Below, piece by piece: positions 13,808 through 27,102 of a DNA stretch of 64,000 nt. The stretch comes from Akebia trifoliata. Lineage: Eukaryota; Streptophyta; Magnoliopsida; Ranunculales; Lardizabalaceae. Location of the stretch: contig CM030711.1 of the NCBI GenBank assembly GCA_017979445.1, positions 4,154,001 through 4,218,000 on the forward strand, read 5' to 3'. The translations under genes and the position numbers were made by a program. The notes under the pieces are model-generated. The model saw only the letters and a program-made list of their open reading frames with translations, searched no databases and was not told the origin of the DNA. Within the stretch, counting starts at the first letter, position 1. The number at the start of each line of letters is the position of its first letter.

Positions 13808-13945
13808 GACCTACGAGAAAAAATACTTTAGACATCATTTTTTAAATGATGTCTATTAGAAAAAGTGATGTCTATTCTTTAGACACTGATTTTTATTTTT
13901 TAAGTCATGTTTACAGATCAAATAAATCATTGTCTAAAGTCCCAT
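13808..13945. mobile_element. CACTA-type terminus with palindromic subterminal repeats
   Basis: It begins gacctacgagaaaaaatac, which resembles the widespread CACTACAAGAAAAAA terminus in degraded form. The next bases are tagacatcattttttaaatg and its inverted partner, then further direct repeats of gatgtcta. This is the usual subterminal layout. It is a fragment only. Confidence 0.4.
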
Positions 13946-15682
13946 ACTTTTTGGCCCAATGTGTTGTCCCTTGATTGGTTACTAAGATTAGCATCTCAAC
14001 CATGAGCGTCTTCATTTGAAATCACATAATTTTTACACGAAAATGGAAAGTGAAGGATCTTTTAGAGAATGGATTCTTAATTTCTTACTCAAAAAGTTCA
14101 TAACGTCATGGATAAATTAATGTTAATTGAACAATTTGGGTTCTAATTTAGGTAATATGCACAAACAAATGACTTTAACTTTGAGATTAAACTATTGTAG
14201 CGTTGGCAACAACATGGTACATCACGCTATCCTCCAATCTTCTCGTGGAAATATTATATGAAGACCTATTGCGAGGACTACCTTCCTTGGAATAACCGGT
14301 TTTTGAATTAATTTGTGAGTCGATTCACCTCAATTCGATTGAATTTTGAGATGAGTCAGTATTAATCTAGTTAAAATTTTCTTTTTTTTTTTCCTCTTCT
14401 ATTCATAATAGAAACCCAGTTGAGTTACATGGTGTACTTAACTTGCCCTTTAAAAAACATAGAATACAAATGACTCTACTCGCTGGACAATGAGTCGTCT
14501 CAGGTTTTCACTTAAAACAACATAGTGATCAACTTAACAAAGGGGCTGTAGTATTACCAAACCATTACAATTAATATAGCTTCACATGGTAATTAAGTGA
14601 TTTTATTTTAATAAAATCACAAAATATAAAATAAGATTTTGTCACTGTCACATCTAATCACTTATGATGCTAACTTGTAATAAAATCATGTATAGTATGA
14701 ATTCATGGGATATAATAGTGCAATAATATTACCACTAAAAAATAAAAGCATGCAAGAGAGCTCACACCAAGATTAATATTTAATATTTAATAGAAAATGT
14801 CATCTTCAATGTGTTCATCGTCTTTTGATTAAAACCCAAAAAAAATGGGTCGGTGTTTAAAAACCTCTATTGGAATTGTTGTCTCCTCTTTTTCATTTTT
14901 TCTGATTTTACTACGATGTAAAACGTACGAAAAGGAAAACTTTCTTTTCTTTAGAATTTATTCTTGACTCAAGTGTGGAGATCGAATTCTTAATAAATGT
15001 AGAGGTCATTGTATAAAATGTGTTGGATCCACAAGACCATTTTAATTGATAGGTCCCATCTCGAAGATAATTATTTGACGTATAGGGATATTAGCATGTA
15101 CATATCAACATGTCTCGACATCTATCATTATATAATAATCTTTGAATCTTAGGTTCCATTGGTAGTCATTCCCACATCGTCCTCATGACCATTTTAGAAG
15201 GCCATGGTGTATGATAAATTCATGAGATACAAAGGAAGATTGTAGACCGTTGGATGGTCATTGAGATTGGTGATTTGTAAATCTTAATGCATTATCAACT
15301 ATTTGGGTATAGAGGTCTATTGTAAAAAATATTACATTTTAGGTGGGAATAAAGGCCCTTTTTCTTGGGTCAAAAAGTGGTTGATCCAGAACTAATCCAA
15401 TAAGATATCGGATCAGATCCTTATTGGAATCAAAATCATTGATCTAGAAATGAGGTTATCGGATAAAGAATGGATTGGATTTCGATTTTGATCTGATCCA
15501 ATGATAGTCCTAGATGATCAATATGATCAATGATTTCTAAACACTTGATTCAAGTACTTTTCCACGAGTATACACAAGCATGTTCATTGAATCAAGAGGA
15601 AAAGTTCTCTAATACAAAAATAATAAAGTCTCATTCTAAAGATTTAGAATCAACTATAGTAACCTTAGTCCTCCACTCCATT

Positions 15683-16017
15683 CGGTTTGAGGGCAAATAA
15701 AAACCGAACCAAATTGCCATAAAATCAAATCAACCCGAACCGAACTAAGGTAGGTTTGATTTGGTTCTATGGGTTGCTAATATCTTAAAAATCTAATTGA
15801 ATCAACATATTTGTAATAATAATAAATAAATATGAATATGAAGTCTCATTAATGAGTCATTAATCTATCCATCAATTTTTTTTTAATATTATTTTAATAA
15901 TTATTTTTAATATTAATTTATTCAATTAAAAAAAATAGTCAATGGTTTTTTTCATTAATAAAAGAAGATCATTAATTCATCCATCCAAAAAATGTCATTA
16001 ATCTATCTATATATATA

Positions 16018-16111
<94 letters not shown>

Positions 16112-16275
16112 AAGACAATCAATTTATCAAGAGAAAATATATATAATTTATTAAATAGATTAATATTATTTATTTATAATTTTATTAATATAAGGAATCG
16201 AATTAAAGTTCATTATAAATTGAACCAAACCAATTCAAAGCTCTCAATTTGAATCGGACCAAATTGCACTCTTTG
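15683..16275. mobile_element. hAT-like nonautonomous element containing a (TA)n tract
   Basis: The left side has cggtttgagggcaaataaaa and gaaccgaactaagg text. The right side (16205-16265) carries the inverted version (gaaccaaaccaattc...gaatcggacc). This is the familiar plant 'ccgaaccgaacc' nonautonomous repeat. The interior is AT-rich and holds the microsatellite at 16005-16112. Boundaries are approximate. Confidence 0.4.
16005..16112. repeat. (TA)n microsatellite
   Basis: A nearly uninterrupted TA dinucleotide tract of about 100 bases with two single-base interruptions. Open frames across it (YIYIYI) are artefacts. Confidence 0.95.
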
Positions 16276-16980
16276 TATTTTTGGAAAAAAACAAATTTTT
16301 TTAGAGAAAATTCGATACAAAAATCAGATCCCAAAGTGTATTTAATGCACTTTAACAAAATTCAAAAAATAATAAAATTGAAGATTTTCGTTGAAATTCA
16401 TGTTGTGATTAAATCTCAACTTCTCTTTACAGACGAGATAAAGACCAACATATGGAGAGATATAGACGCCCGATTTTGTTTTATAGATAAAATTGACATA
16501 AAAATCCTTGATTTTTCTTGACGTTGATGCCAATTACTATGACAATGATGACGAGGGGTATTAAAAAAAAAAAAAAAAAGACTACGGTAAAGAAGAGTTA
16601 TTTGAAATATTCACAAAAACTTAAGAGACCATGTTCTCAGCTTCTAAAGTTCAGTCAAGAAAGAAGGCTTTAACAAAATTTTGTGATAGTGCCTGCAAAG
16701 TCACGCCCACAAATTCATATTTGTGTGCTCGTCACGTTATACGCCAAAAGTGTCAACTTTAAATATCCTGCTTTTCTATAATATCTTCCTCAAACACCCC
16801 TGCATCTTTAAACAATACACCCGATACAGCGAAGTGGTTGTTCGTCAAGAACCAATGACGTTAAAGTTAGACTATCTTGACTAACTTAGTAACGTTTTAA
16901 ATCTTACTAAGACCTTTGAGATTTTTATTTATTATTATTATAAAAAAATCATTATTTTTTATCATTGAATCTTAATTTTA

Positions 16981-17115
16981 GAAACGGTGATAATCTAACT
17001 TACCCATGTGACATACTCAATTGACAATCATGTGACATGTTCAAGAATAATAGATCTTCAATAGGGGAGTTGATTGAGTATGCCAATTGGATAAGTCAGA
17101 CTATAACGATTCTTA
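16981..17115. mobile_element. MITE, family with 'ggcatactcaatcgac' arms, copy 1
   Basis: The left arm (acggtgataatctaactt, then catactcaattgac) pairs with the right arm in reverse complement (cgttatagtctgacttat, then gcatactcaatcaac). The same arms occur at 37721-37915 and 52684-52900. This defines a small inverted-repeat family of about 135-220 bp. There is no coding capacity. Confidence 0.65.
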
Positions 17116-17865
17116 ATTTTAAAATTTGACAATTTTGAGATTCATTAATCATCCAATTTCAACATCTTAGATCAAACTTAAATTAATTTATTTATTTTTG
17201 AATCTGAATTTTTTCATGAAATCTAAAATGATATTTTGTTGATCGTCAATCAAATAATCTATGCGGACAAAGCAATACCATCCTTATTTGAAATCTTACA
17301 AGATTAGTAAGGAAATCATGTTTAATGAATAGTGACACTTTTCAGGTGGACGCACATGTGGACCAACAGTAGATATATAAATAATAATAATAATAATAAT
17401 AATAAAAAGCATTCCACGTGGCATTTGGAGGTTAGTGCATTTATAATGTACTCCTCTACTATAAAACAGCAGATAACTTTCCCGAAACGAAGGCACGAAG
17501 CAGATCGGCATCTTTCCTTCTTTCTTTGCAGTTTGCCCCCTCTCGTCGATCGATCCATTAAAAAAAAAAAAAAAATTCAGGATTCAGATACAATGGTCAA
17601 ACAGCGGTGACAGGAATGGCTATCTTGATCTCACCAACCATAACTACTGCGAGCAGTTCCGTAATTTTTCGTTTGACGCATCATCAGTGATCTTCCTTTC
17701 CACGTCTCTCCTCTTAACGTCCTCCCGGGAGGACATCTAACAACTAACTCCTTACCTCTTCGGTTCGAGCTTCTGTAATGGGACCGACGAGAGAAGTCGA
17801 ACCTGAGTCGACTCATTCCTGAAACATGCTCTGCTTCTGAGCCGAATCATTGCAGCTGGGTTGGG

Positions 17866-20800
17866 ATGAGAGGGAGCTTAATTAACCGTAGGATTCTTCA
17901 GAGATTCCGTCAGCTCGGAATCTCCACCGTTGGATCTGTTAGGATCAAAATGGTTCTCTTCTGCTGTATCGTGTTCGTGCTCTTCATTATAGCTGGTCGC
18001 GCAGCATCATTTATGGGATGGAGACACCACCAATCCTCTTTTCATGGATTCTCACCTCCCAGGTTTGAGGGAATCTTGTTTATTTGAAATATTTAGGAAT
18101 TTAGATCAGATATAATTTGTTTTTTGTTTTTCCTTTTTAAGATTTTTGAATAATTTTTTAAATTGATTGTAGTGCAATTGCTGGAAAATTTTCCATTTGG
18201 AAACCCTAGATCTTGGATCTTGGAAATTTTCTTGGAAAAGTGGATACTCAGAGATGAAAATTTGTTTTTTTTTTTGACACTTATTTATGTGGATTGGATT
18301 AGCTTCAATTAGTTCCTGAATCTGTTTATAGGAATCTGAAACTGTTTTCATATTTATGTGGATTGGATTAGCTTCAATTAGTTCTTGAATCTGTTTATAG
18401 GATTCTGAAACTGTTTTCATATTTATGTGGATTGGATTCGACCTCATAGTCTTCATTGGGAAGCAAATTTCGATCAAAATCTAGATTCTAGAGTGTGAAA
18501 GGAAACAAATTTATGTAAGAATGTTCTTCTAATTGATGGAACAATCACTATTGCCAAGATCACATCCTTAGTTTTTCCAAGATCCCGGCATGTAGACAAT
18601 AATAGACTAGAGAAGCTTTGACGAGGAAGCTAATTTGTAAGTCCAAATTGCAGTTTTTAGGCAATGAGTAGAGATTTCCAAGTTTCTTGGCTTCCTAGTA
18701 GTATGGGATTAGAGCTTAGCGTTCTGCGAAGAGGGTTGATTCGTTCCAAGTTTGATGGTTTCTTGGTAACATAGTGATGCCGTTGTAAAAGGTCTCTTTT
18801 GAGTTATGATTTTGATGGTTCAAACAATGGTTAGCAAGTGTACAAGATTTTCAAAAGGCTATTAGGTAAAAAGATGGCCAAGGAGGGATACGTTGAGGCT
18901 CTTGGAAGATGTATGGCTTTGGGAAAGTGAGCTAAATGTTGACTAGCTTTGATGCTTTTTTCAAGGTTTGCTACCCTTAAAGATTTTTTTGGAGAAGTTT
19001 GGAGGTCAAATAATTCAAAGTTATAGGTCTTTTATGACTTAGTGCCGGTTATGGATTATACATAATTCATCTTACGTGTGTGCTTTTATGTATGGAAGCC
19101 AATGGAAAATTCAATTAATTTGTTTGCCATAAACTAGCTAGTGTTTTTCATAGCCTCTTCACTTTCTACCGACTACACTGCACTTTTTATGTATCCTTTA
19201 TTTAAAAAAGAAAAAAAAAATAGATGAGTGAATTTTTGCGAATTGGTAGCCTAAGGGGTCATAATCCTTTTAAAATGTTCTTGAACACATTTTACTATGG
19301 AGTTCGAAAAGAAAGAAATCGAAAAGCTTGACAAAGGAATGCATTTACTTCTTAGGGTTCATAACTGACCTCAGGGGACAGACTAGTTGGAAAATATTCT
19401 TTTTTGCCTTCTATGGAGTTTGGAAGGAAAGAAATAGTTGCATCTATTTACAAAAACAAAAGCTTGACAAAGCTAGAATTAGATTTACCTAAGTGGAACT
19501 TTATATTGAAGAATTTTTAGAACACAAGGTTTTCAAACTTTGAAATGGGTGGAACTCCACTCTTTATGAAATCTATGTCAGAAGTAACTTAGAAGTTGGG
19601 AGAAGTAAAATCAACTCTAGCAGTTGTTCTCTAGGCAATTCTGATCTGTGTGGGAGCAATAAAAGATACAGGACCTTAGCAATGTCGTTCTATCCCATCT
19701 ATGTAAAAGATTTTAATGAGACAGATGATTGCGCACTTGGGAAAGGATTGAATATTTTTCATTAATTTAACATAAAATGATTCAATTATATTGGTCTATT
19801 GGTGTTCTATGAGATTATGAAGTACTTGGAAGTTGGAACTCACCAATATTATCAAATTATCAGTGGCTGTAACGATGATCATGAGAGTGTAAATATATAA
19901 TTCTCCTTTGTAAATACATGATTATCAGACAGTGTAAATATACAATTTTGTATGTTGGGAACACTATCCCTAATTCTCTTTCCAATTTTCTTAAATAAAA
20001 TGTCTTTAATAATCTAAAGAAGAGGTACTGGATTTGAACTAATAAACACTATTTTTTTAATTTAAATTACTTGCATCAATATAGTGGTTTTTGAATAAAA
20101 AAAATCAGTGAAAGGTTGGTTGGAAGCCATGACTATACTTATCTTCACAGAAAAAGAGGGTAGATTTTAGTTAGTTTTATGTGTTTATAGGACACTAATT
20201 CGTGCTTCTCATTCTTAGTAGCCAATTTAATCTTTGTATGCAGGAAAGGATACACCATCTTGATTAACACATGGAAGAGATATGATCTTTTGAAGCAGTC
20301 GATTTCTCATTATACTTCATGTGCCGGGCTTGATTCTATACATATTGTGTGGAGTGAACCAGATCCCCCATCAGATTCTCTTCAACGCTTCTTACTACAC
20401 ACTGTACTGTCAAACTCTAGAGATGGTAGAGCCATTGAGCTGAAGTTTGACTTGAATAAGGAAGACAGTTTGAATAACAGATTCAAGGAAACTAAGGATT
20501 TGAAGACAGATGCAATCTTTTCGATTGATGACGATGTTATATTTCCTTGCACTTCAGTAGAGTTCGCTTTTAGTGTTTGGCAGAGTGCCAGTGATACCAT
20601 GGTGGGATTTGTTCCCCGTATTCATTGGGTGGATCAATCGGTATGCCTTTTTTTGTCTATTTCTTTTAAATTTTCCTGTTGCTTCATAACATTTTATTTG
20701 TTTGTACCTTTTCATTTTATTTGGTCATCACCATTCATAGTTTTATCCAGATTCATATACCCCTGTGTATAGTTCATGTATCAGTTAAAAGTAAGAATAG

Positions 20801-22440
20801 TGGTACCATATACAACAGTCTTGCAAATAAAGTATCATTGCCTAAACACCAATGCCCTTGTGGGCAGTGGTGGAGTCAGGATTTTTTTTTGAATATGGTT
20901 AACTGACTGGTAAGGTTGAAGAGTTTGAATATGACGGGTTGTGGGAGAAAATTCAAGGGTTTTTTGGCTAGAGGTTGAAGAAAAGGGCTTTTTTAATTTT
21001 ATTATTTTTATATATATTTAAATAAATAAAAAAAAAAGCAATTTTCATTAGTCTATGAGAGTCAAGGGGGCAATGCCATCAGTTTAAAAACATATATAGG
21101 TTTGTCTAAAATATTCACCAAAATGCCTACATGCCCCTAGACCCTGGTCTTCTCAAATGGACTAATGCAAATTGACCTCAATACCATTATCTTCAACCTG
21201 AAACCAAAAATCCTTTGATTTCTCTTCCCAAAACTATCATCTTCAACCTCTTGGGTAAATTTAGTCTTCAACCTTAATATTTATCTACTTCAACCTACAC
21301 ATTTTCAAAGTAGAAGATGATGAGATTTTTTTATACAAAATTATATGATTTTCTACAACGGGGTATTGCGAGGTTCAGAATGATGGATTGAAGATGAGGT
21401 TGAATAGACTAAAATTAATTCACTATATAGGTTGAAGATCTTGAAAATGACTGGTTTTAGGAAGAAAAATTAAGGATTTTTGGTAATAGGTTGAAAATAA
21501 AAGTATTTAGGTTATTTCTTGTTAGTCTAGAAAAGAAGAACAAGGTCAAAGGGGCGTGTCATCAGTTTGAAAACACAGGGGAGCAACAAGGTCAAAGGGG
21601 GACATGTCATCCGTTTGAAAACATAAGGGGGTATCTCATTTATTCACCATAATGTGGAGGGGTGTCTAAAAAATTGAGCTCCGCCCTTGCCTGCGTGCCT
21701 CTCTTTGTCAGCCACATTTAGCTTGTTCTCTGGATAATTATGATTTGTATTTACATGGCATTATTTTGGGTCTTCCTCATTTTCACGTAGAATGTGTAAC
21801 CTTAGTTGGATCTGTTATATGGAGTTTATGTCTGTTTCACTTCACACCCTTCCTAATATTCAAGACTTGCTAAATGTTTCATTATTCAATGAAATTGATG
21901 TGAGTAGGGTCAAGCTACTATCCTGATGCCTGAAATTATACAAAGCAGTCTCTCCTAGTCAATGTAGACTGATGTATTGTAGAATAAGCAATTATTGACT
22001 CTATTGAATCAAATGAGGGATTCAAGTACAAATTTATGAGTGAAATCATAATTTTTGAACATCAGTATGAAGAATCTTTGTACCTGCTATCCTTTATATG
22101 GAGAAATATTAATTCGTGAAATGTTTTTATGCTAAATATGGCGAGCTCCATCTTTGCAGAAAGGCAGCATGGACCAATACTCTTATGGCGGCTGGTGGTC
22201 TGTTTGGTGGATGGGTACATACAGTATGGTGCTTTCGAAGGCTGCATTTTTCCACAAGAAATATCTTGATTTGTACACTCACCACATGCCATCATCTATA
22301 CGAGATTATATAACCAAGAACAGGTTCTGATTCATCACAAATTTTATTTTCACTGTGAAATAGTTAGTGATTTTCTTCCTATTATTTGTCAACTAAGCTG
22401 CTTATGTTTAATACTCCACTAAATCTTGTAATCTATGTAT

Positions 22441-22473
<33 letters not shown>

Positions 22474-24632
22474 TGTTGCAAATTCAACAAATGCCCCTCC
22501 TATATGGGTGAAAGGTAAATGACTCAGATCCTTTGATTTCTATTCTCTACATATGATACCTGTCCTAATTTGTATTTTTTGTTATTAAAAAAAAGTTGCC
22601 TTCTCATTCTCTGGATGTGTTGCCATATTTTCCATGGTCAATGGTCATTAAAAAGAATCTGACATGTTTTATTGGTTTGGGTCATCTGCTTGGGTTGATT
22701 TTGTTAATGGTAAATTATGAAGGCTGGACCTGTTGAACAGGGGATTCTGTCTCCATTCACTAGTGGCTCCTAAATTAGTTTCCTCTTATTAGAAGATATC
22801 CAAGGAAAAGATAGTAAATTTCAGTTTCAATGTCTATTTGGGTCAGTCTGGAAATGTACATATTTGGATAGTGGGAAATTAATATGATTTTTATGGCAAT
22901 GGTGGAAATTTTCATTAAAATGATAGAAAATGATAAAACAAACATGAAAACGCATTTCTAAATCATGAAATTACAATGAACAACCCCATGGCCAATTGAG
23001 TGTGAAAATGAAGATTTATAGCATTTCTCTACATACCCGTGCCAAAAATGAAATATTTGGATTATTGCGGCAGTTTTATTCAATTTTCATGAAAATGATG
23101 AAATATTGAGGGAATTTTCAATGAAATGGTAGGAAATGAGAAAGTAAGTATGAGAACACATTGCCTGTCTCGTAAAGGAATGTAGGGTTTAGACCCATAG
23201 CCCAGTTCTTGACACATTGCAAAGGAACTTTGAGGTTGTGGGTTCAAGTCCAGCTTACCCATGAGAAAAAAAGAAGTATGAGAACACATTTGTAAGTCTT
23301 GAAACTACAATAAATAATCATATGAAGTGTGAAAATATGATCAATATCATTCTGTTACATCCTAGTGCATGTGTACAAGAGCTTGTCAACAACAATCGTT
23401 TCGTATTAACTATAGACACCTTAATATGTAAAATACATAGTTAAATGAATGAAATAATTTATTACATATTTTTAATTTTTTAAATGTATTCAAATAACTT
23501 ACCATTACATCCACAGCTAAATAGAACTTGAACGGTTATGTGCCTGCTTATATATCTGTGTTAGTGTGCCTAGAATGCCACAAAACAAAATGATGTATAG
23601 GAACTTAACCAATCATAATGTGAGCATGGAGCCCGAGACTAGTGATGTATGCATTGAAATAAATAAGAAACAATCAAGAAAGCAGGGAACCACAAAATTT
23701 ATATGGTTTATCTTTGCCTACGTCCACGGCAGTTGGTGGACAGTCCCTTTTGCCACCAAGGACACAGTTTTCCCCTAGGGACGATAATTACAAAATTGGA
23801 TAAAAAAGTTGACCCTAAAATTCAGGTCGGAGGCTACGCTCAGGTGGGTGGATGTACAGTCCTTTTGCCAGCAAAATACAAGTTATAAACATAACACATA
23901 ATTCATTCCTATTAATGAATGTTTTATTTTAAAAAAACTAAATAATTTTTTAAAGACAATATTTCGGTTAGAATATTTTGTCACCGAAATATTTTTATCT
24001 GAATCTTGCATTTCATACCTGAAAATTTATTAATTTGTTTGGAAGGTATTTGTTCTTTCAAATGTTTCACAAAATGAACAGTGATTTCCAATGTAATATG
24101 TACAAAAGTAACTATTGGTTAAATTTCTAGTCAAGTCACATGGAATTGAGGATTTTCAACATATTTCAATATGTACCTTACATCTCCATATTTTGTAAAT
24201 AACTTGATAGATTCTTAAGTGAACATGACTCAGGTGCTTTGCCTAGATCACTTGGGAAGAAAGCACCCTTCATTCTTTAACTGACAGACTTTGATTTAGG
24301 TGGGCTATCTGAATGACCACCAAAGACTAGTTCTACCTGAATGAGTCCTGAACCAAACATGTGCCGAAGCTGGAAATCTAATATCTAAATTTAAAAGGAC
24401 CTTAAGCCTGTTAAAGAATGAACTTATAATGTTCAGGAGGCTAAATGTATGTTTCCCACTTTTCATTGTAGGTAAGATTTTCGAGATTGGCTCAACTGGA
24501 ATCAGTAGCTTAGGAGGTCACAGTGATCGAAGATCACAATGTGTTAACAAGTTTGTTGCAGAGTTCAAGCGCATGCCTCTGGTATCAACTTCTGTGAAGG
24601 CTGTTGATAGCCGCAACATCTGGTTTTGGTGA
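17866..24632 (+). CDS. GMT1: GT64 glycosyltransferase, EPC1/GMT1-like, 5 exons, 329 aa
   Basis: Exons are 17866-18062, 20244-20640, 22160-22323, 22444-22514 and 24472-24632. All introns are GT-AG, phases agree, and the total is 990 nt. The product has a short basic N-terminus and one hydrophobic segment (about residues 28-45, VLFCCIVFVLFIIAG). This gives a type II Golgi membrane topology. The luminal GT64 (exostosin-like) domain follows. Visible motifs are GYTILINTWKRYDLLKQS, the metal-binding DDD in FSIDDDVIFPC, TMVGFVPRIHW, GGWWSVWWMGTYSMVLSKAA, NCEDIAMSFL and the C-terminal SRNIWFW. The match is to Arabidopsis EPC1/GMT1, which adds mannose to glycosyl inositol phosphorylceramides and affects cell adhesion. 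The length fits the family. The assignment to GMT1 rather than another GT64 rests on the short length and N-terminus. No defect is seen. Confidence 0.9.
18283..18438. repeat. 69 bp tandem repeat in GMT1 intron 1
   Basis: Two copies of a 69 bp unit (18283-18351 and 18352-18420) differ at only a few positions. A partial third copy runs 18421-18438. The unit starts atttatgtggattggatt. It lies in the 2.2 kb first intron and is a recent local duplication. Confidence 0.95.
20863..21691. mobile_element. hAT-like element in GMT1 intron 2
   Basis: The left end gggcagtggtggagtcagga is mirrored by the right end (in reverse complement, caggcaagggcggagctca). These resemble the plant hAT terminus 'caggg(c)ggagcca'. 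The interior holds two diverged copies of a block with gtcatcagtttgaaaacac followed by tctcatttattcacc (21055-21125 and 21535-21680). It also has internal inverted segments near 21170-21400 (cttcaacct / aggttgaag). No transposase is present. The target duplication is not clear. Confidence 0.5.
23146..23290 (+). repeat. tRNA-derived SINE with perfect target duplication (GMT1 intron 4)
   Basis: A 17 bp direct repeat (aagtatgagaacacatt at 23146-23162 and 23274-23290) brackets a ~111 bp body. The body has an A-box (gacccatagcccagttc), a B-box (gggttcaagtcc) and an A-rich tail (gagaaaaaaag). The same family occurs at 57445-57535. The identical duplications point to a relatively recent insertion. 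Confidence 0.85.
23660..23885. repeat. LTR-retrotransposon-like fragment in GMT1 intron 4
   Basis: It contains ttgcctacgtccacggcag followed by ttgccaccaaggacacagtt, a pattern frequent in plant LTRs, and is related to 1150-1295. A short internal repeat (ggtggacagtcccttttgcc / ggatgtacagtccttttgcc) is present. Ends were not delimited. Confidence 0.4.
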
Positions 24633-27102
24633 TGTTGGATTTTCTACACTTATTTATATGGTTTCTTTCACTCCCTTTCTATGATTTAACCGAGCTATTC
24701 CATTCTTATCTATCGCCAACTTGTATCATACCCGGAGTTCTATTCAATCTTTCATATTATTTGTGTTGCTTAGTTTTAGCTAGTCTAGCATTGTTGAGAT
24801 CAATAACTTTATTGTACTTCAACATTGTAATCCCCACTACACCCTCAATTATAATAGGAGATGTATGGGTAGTGTGCATTTTCATCTTAGATATCTTTTA
24901 ATAAGAATGCTCATTGTTTCAGAATTATACCTTACTTATTTTAGCAGATTTTTTTTTAGCACCCAGCTTCACTATCATGAGTTCTAAGTGTATGATAGAA
25001 TAGTTTATTGATGATTCTTTGATTGATTGTCACATGAACCCTAATAGAGTATTTATAGATATTACATCAATCAAGATATAGAAAGTAGAATAATATGGAG
25101 ATGCTAATTATCAAAGTGTAACTGTATAGAAATACTAAGTGTAACTGTAATTGTGTCGGTCTCATTTCTAGGTCTTAGAGTTCTAAATTTGGTCTCTGAC
25201 AAGCATTATCAGGTTGTTCAGCTTCAGCCAAGCACGAGTAGGGGAAAGGCGAATCAATTGCCTGGCCAAAAAAATGTTATAGTCCTCGATCCAATGGGTA
25301 TTGGCATTCATTGCTTATAATTAATAGAATTATTAGTTGTTTTACGAAGGCAATTGGCATTTTTACAAATGAGAGTAGACAAATATTTGGAATTAGTTGT
25401 CTTTCTCCCTGATGTCATTGTGCCTGTATCTAATGGTTTCATGTCGATTGAGATGGTTGTGCCCTTACTTATTGGGCGGCCCCCAAACATAGAGATAAGA
25501 TCCAACTGGCTCAAGTTCTGTTGCCCTGAACTCATCCCAAGGATGTTCAGTGATGTTAATCCAATGGTGGGAAGTTTCTACATAGAGTACCACTCCTGTT
25601 TTGAAATACCGCTCTTGAAAAATCATAAAATTATTCAATTTCTAATTTTTGAAGAGGTTCACGATTTCTAAATTTTGGAATGAAGGTAAAACCAACACAA
25701 AGGTTCGGCTCAATAGTAAAACTAGAGACGGGTTTGCTTGCTATAGAGAAATTTGTTTGAAACTGGGTGGTATCTTGACTTGCTTAATTGTACATTAGGA
25801 AACTTTGGTGAAGTCGGGATGGACTAGTCCCATTCCCAAGATTTGTCAGGGTACACTGTGTTATATCAGGGCTGTGCAATCATAAATTGTCCATCTAATT
25901 GTTTTTCCTCTTGAAATACCCACATTAAAAAATGACCTTATTCGTGTCACGTAGCATAACATGTGGCAAGTTTTTAGATAAAATTTCCATTCTTATTCTG
26001 TGTGCGCGCTAAATGATTGGGTGTGGTATCAGAATGTTCAACATTCTGTGGTAGCTACCTATAGCAATGGTCATTTTTTTAAATCTAATTTTCTGACGTT
26101 CCCATTGTCAGCTTAATCCTAAACCCGGCTCAATGACTATACCTTGAATAATTGAGGGAATATATCAAATATGCTGCGTCGTCCAAAGTATTTCCTTATC
26201 ATATTTTATCTTACAATAATATTTTCAAAATCATCTCAAATGTATAAATGGATGTGCAATCGAAAGCAAGAAACCCAGACTTGGGTCTTTTTTTTTTTTT
26301 TTTCTTCCTTTCTTTTGAGGACACTCCCTACAAATATAAATTTAAAAATCTAAACGATTGCTCATTTGATCTTCAAAAAAAAAAAAAAAGTTATACGATG
26401 GGACAGCTGTGATAGATTATAAAAATGATTAATATATCTCTTCCAAATAAACAATTCTTCTTTCCTACATGTTGCTCTCACGGTCTTGCTATGAAATTGT
26501 CTTCAAGTCCACTGGTTGACCACAACCTTGTGGGCTGTTATATTGGGCCGTGATCTCCTGTTGTAACCCATTTAATGGACAGAACACTTACGGGCTTAGC
26601 CCACAAAATGATGAAAATGTGTACTTCATAATGTTTAATGAACTTGTTTTGGTCCATTCCATCATAGTATTCTTGGATTTTGCCGCATGCATTACATTGA
26701 ATACTCATGAATATTTCGCCCAACCCTCACAAATGCCAATACATAGATCTTGTTGTGCCACCAAAACAAAAAATAAAAATAAAAAAATGCTCAAATGTGT
26801 GGAAATAAATCATGAATCTAGTTATTCCTTCACATGTTGTGTTCTCATAAAACGTTTTGAATATAAACGGTTTAAAGAAAGTTTTTTTCCTTCCTTGCCG
26901 AAACCTACTCTACTGGAGCTTTTCAATAAGGTATGGTTTGTTGCATTTCAATAAAAAATGAATCGGTTGCAAATTTTGAAAGTTGACGGTCAATCTAATC
27001 TGATACCAAATCTGGTTATGTGTGGTAACTATCTTTCATGTTTTTCACCAAGAAAGAAAGCATCATACTTCTTGCAAATAGATATCTTTCTTAAGTGAGT
27101 CT
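24633..27102. other. Intergenic DNA downstream of the GT64 gene
   Basis: The first few hundred bases are presumably the 3' UTR of the GT64 gene. Beyond that I see no recognisable gene. Frames at 25354-25671 and 26550-26954 are open but match no motif I know and have AT-rich codon use. Poly-T and poly-A tracts lie at 26288-26303 and 26377-26390. Confidence 0.5.

Larger units (their letters stand above)
6891..17865. other. Intergenic DNA filled with nonautonomous transposon remnants
   Basis: No protein-coding gene is recognised in this 11 kb. Delimited elements are listed separately. Between them is AT-rich DNA. It includes several degenerate copies of an interspersed repeat containing 'atctcaaatattcacc' (9480-9600, 11420-11510, 11640-11765). 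It also has purine-rich stretches (7830-7950) and text of the type ccgaacccaaagg / gggccatgagtcgggcc (13290-13530), a pattern common in plant hAT and Gypsy debris. Confidence 0.6.

Noticed and set aside
15992..16252. Open frame of YIYIYI repeats
   Set aside because: It is the translation of a (TA)n microsatellite and has no coding content.
25354..25671. 105-codon open frame and a nearby exon-like VVQLQPSTSRGK segment (25208-25295)
   Set aside because: No family motif recognised and no consistent exon chain with phases. It may be degraded coding debris, but support is too weak to annotate.
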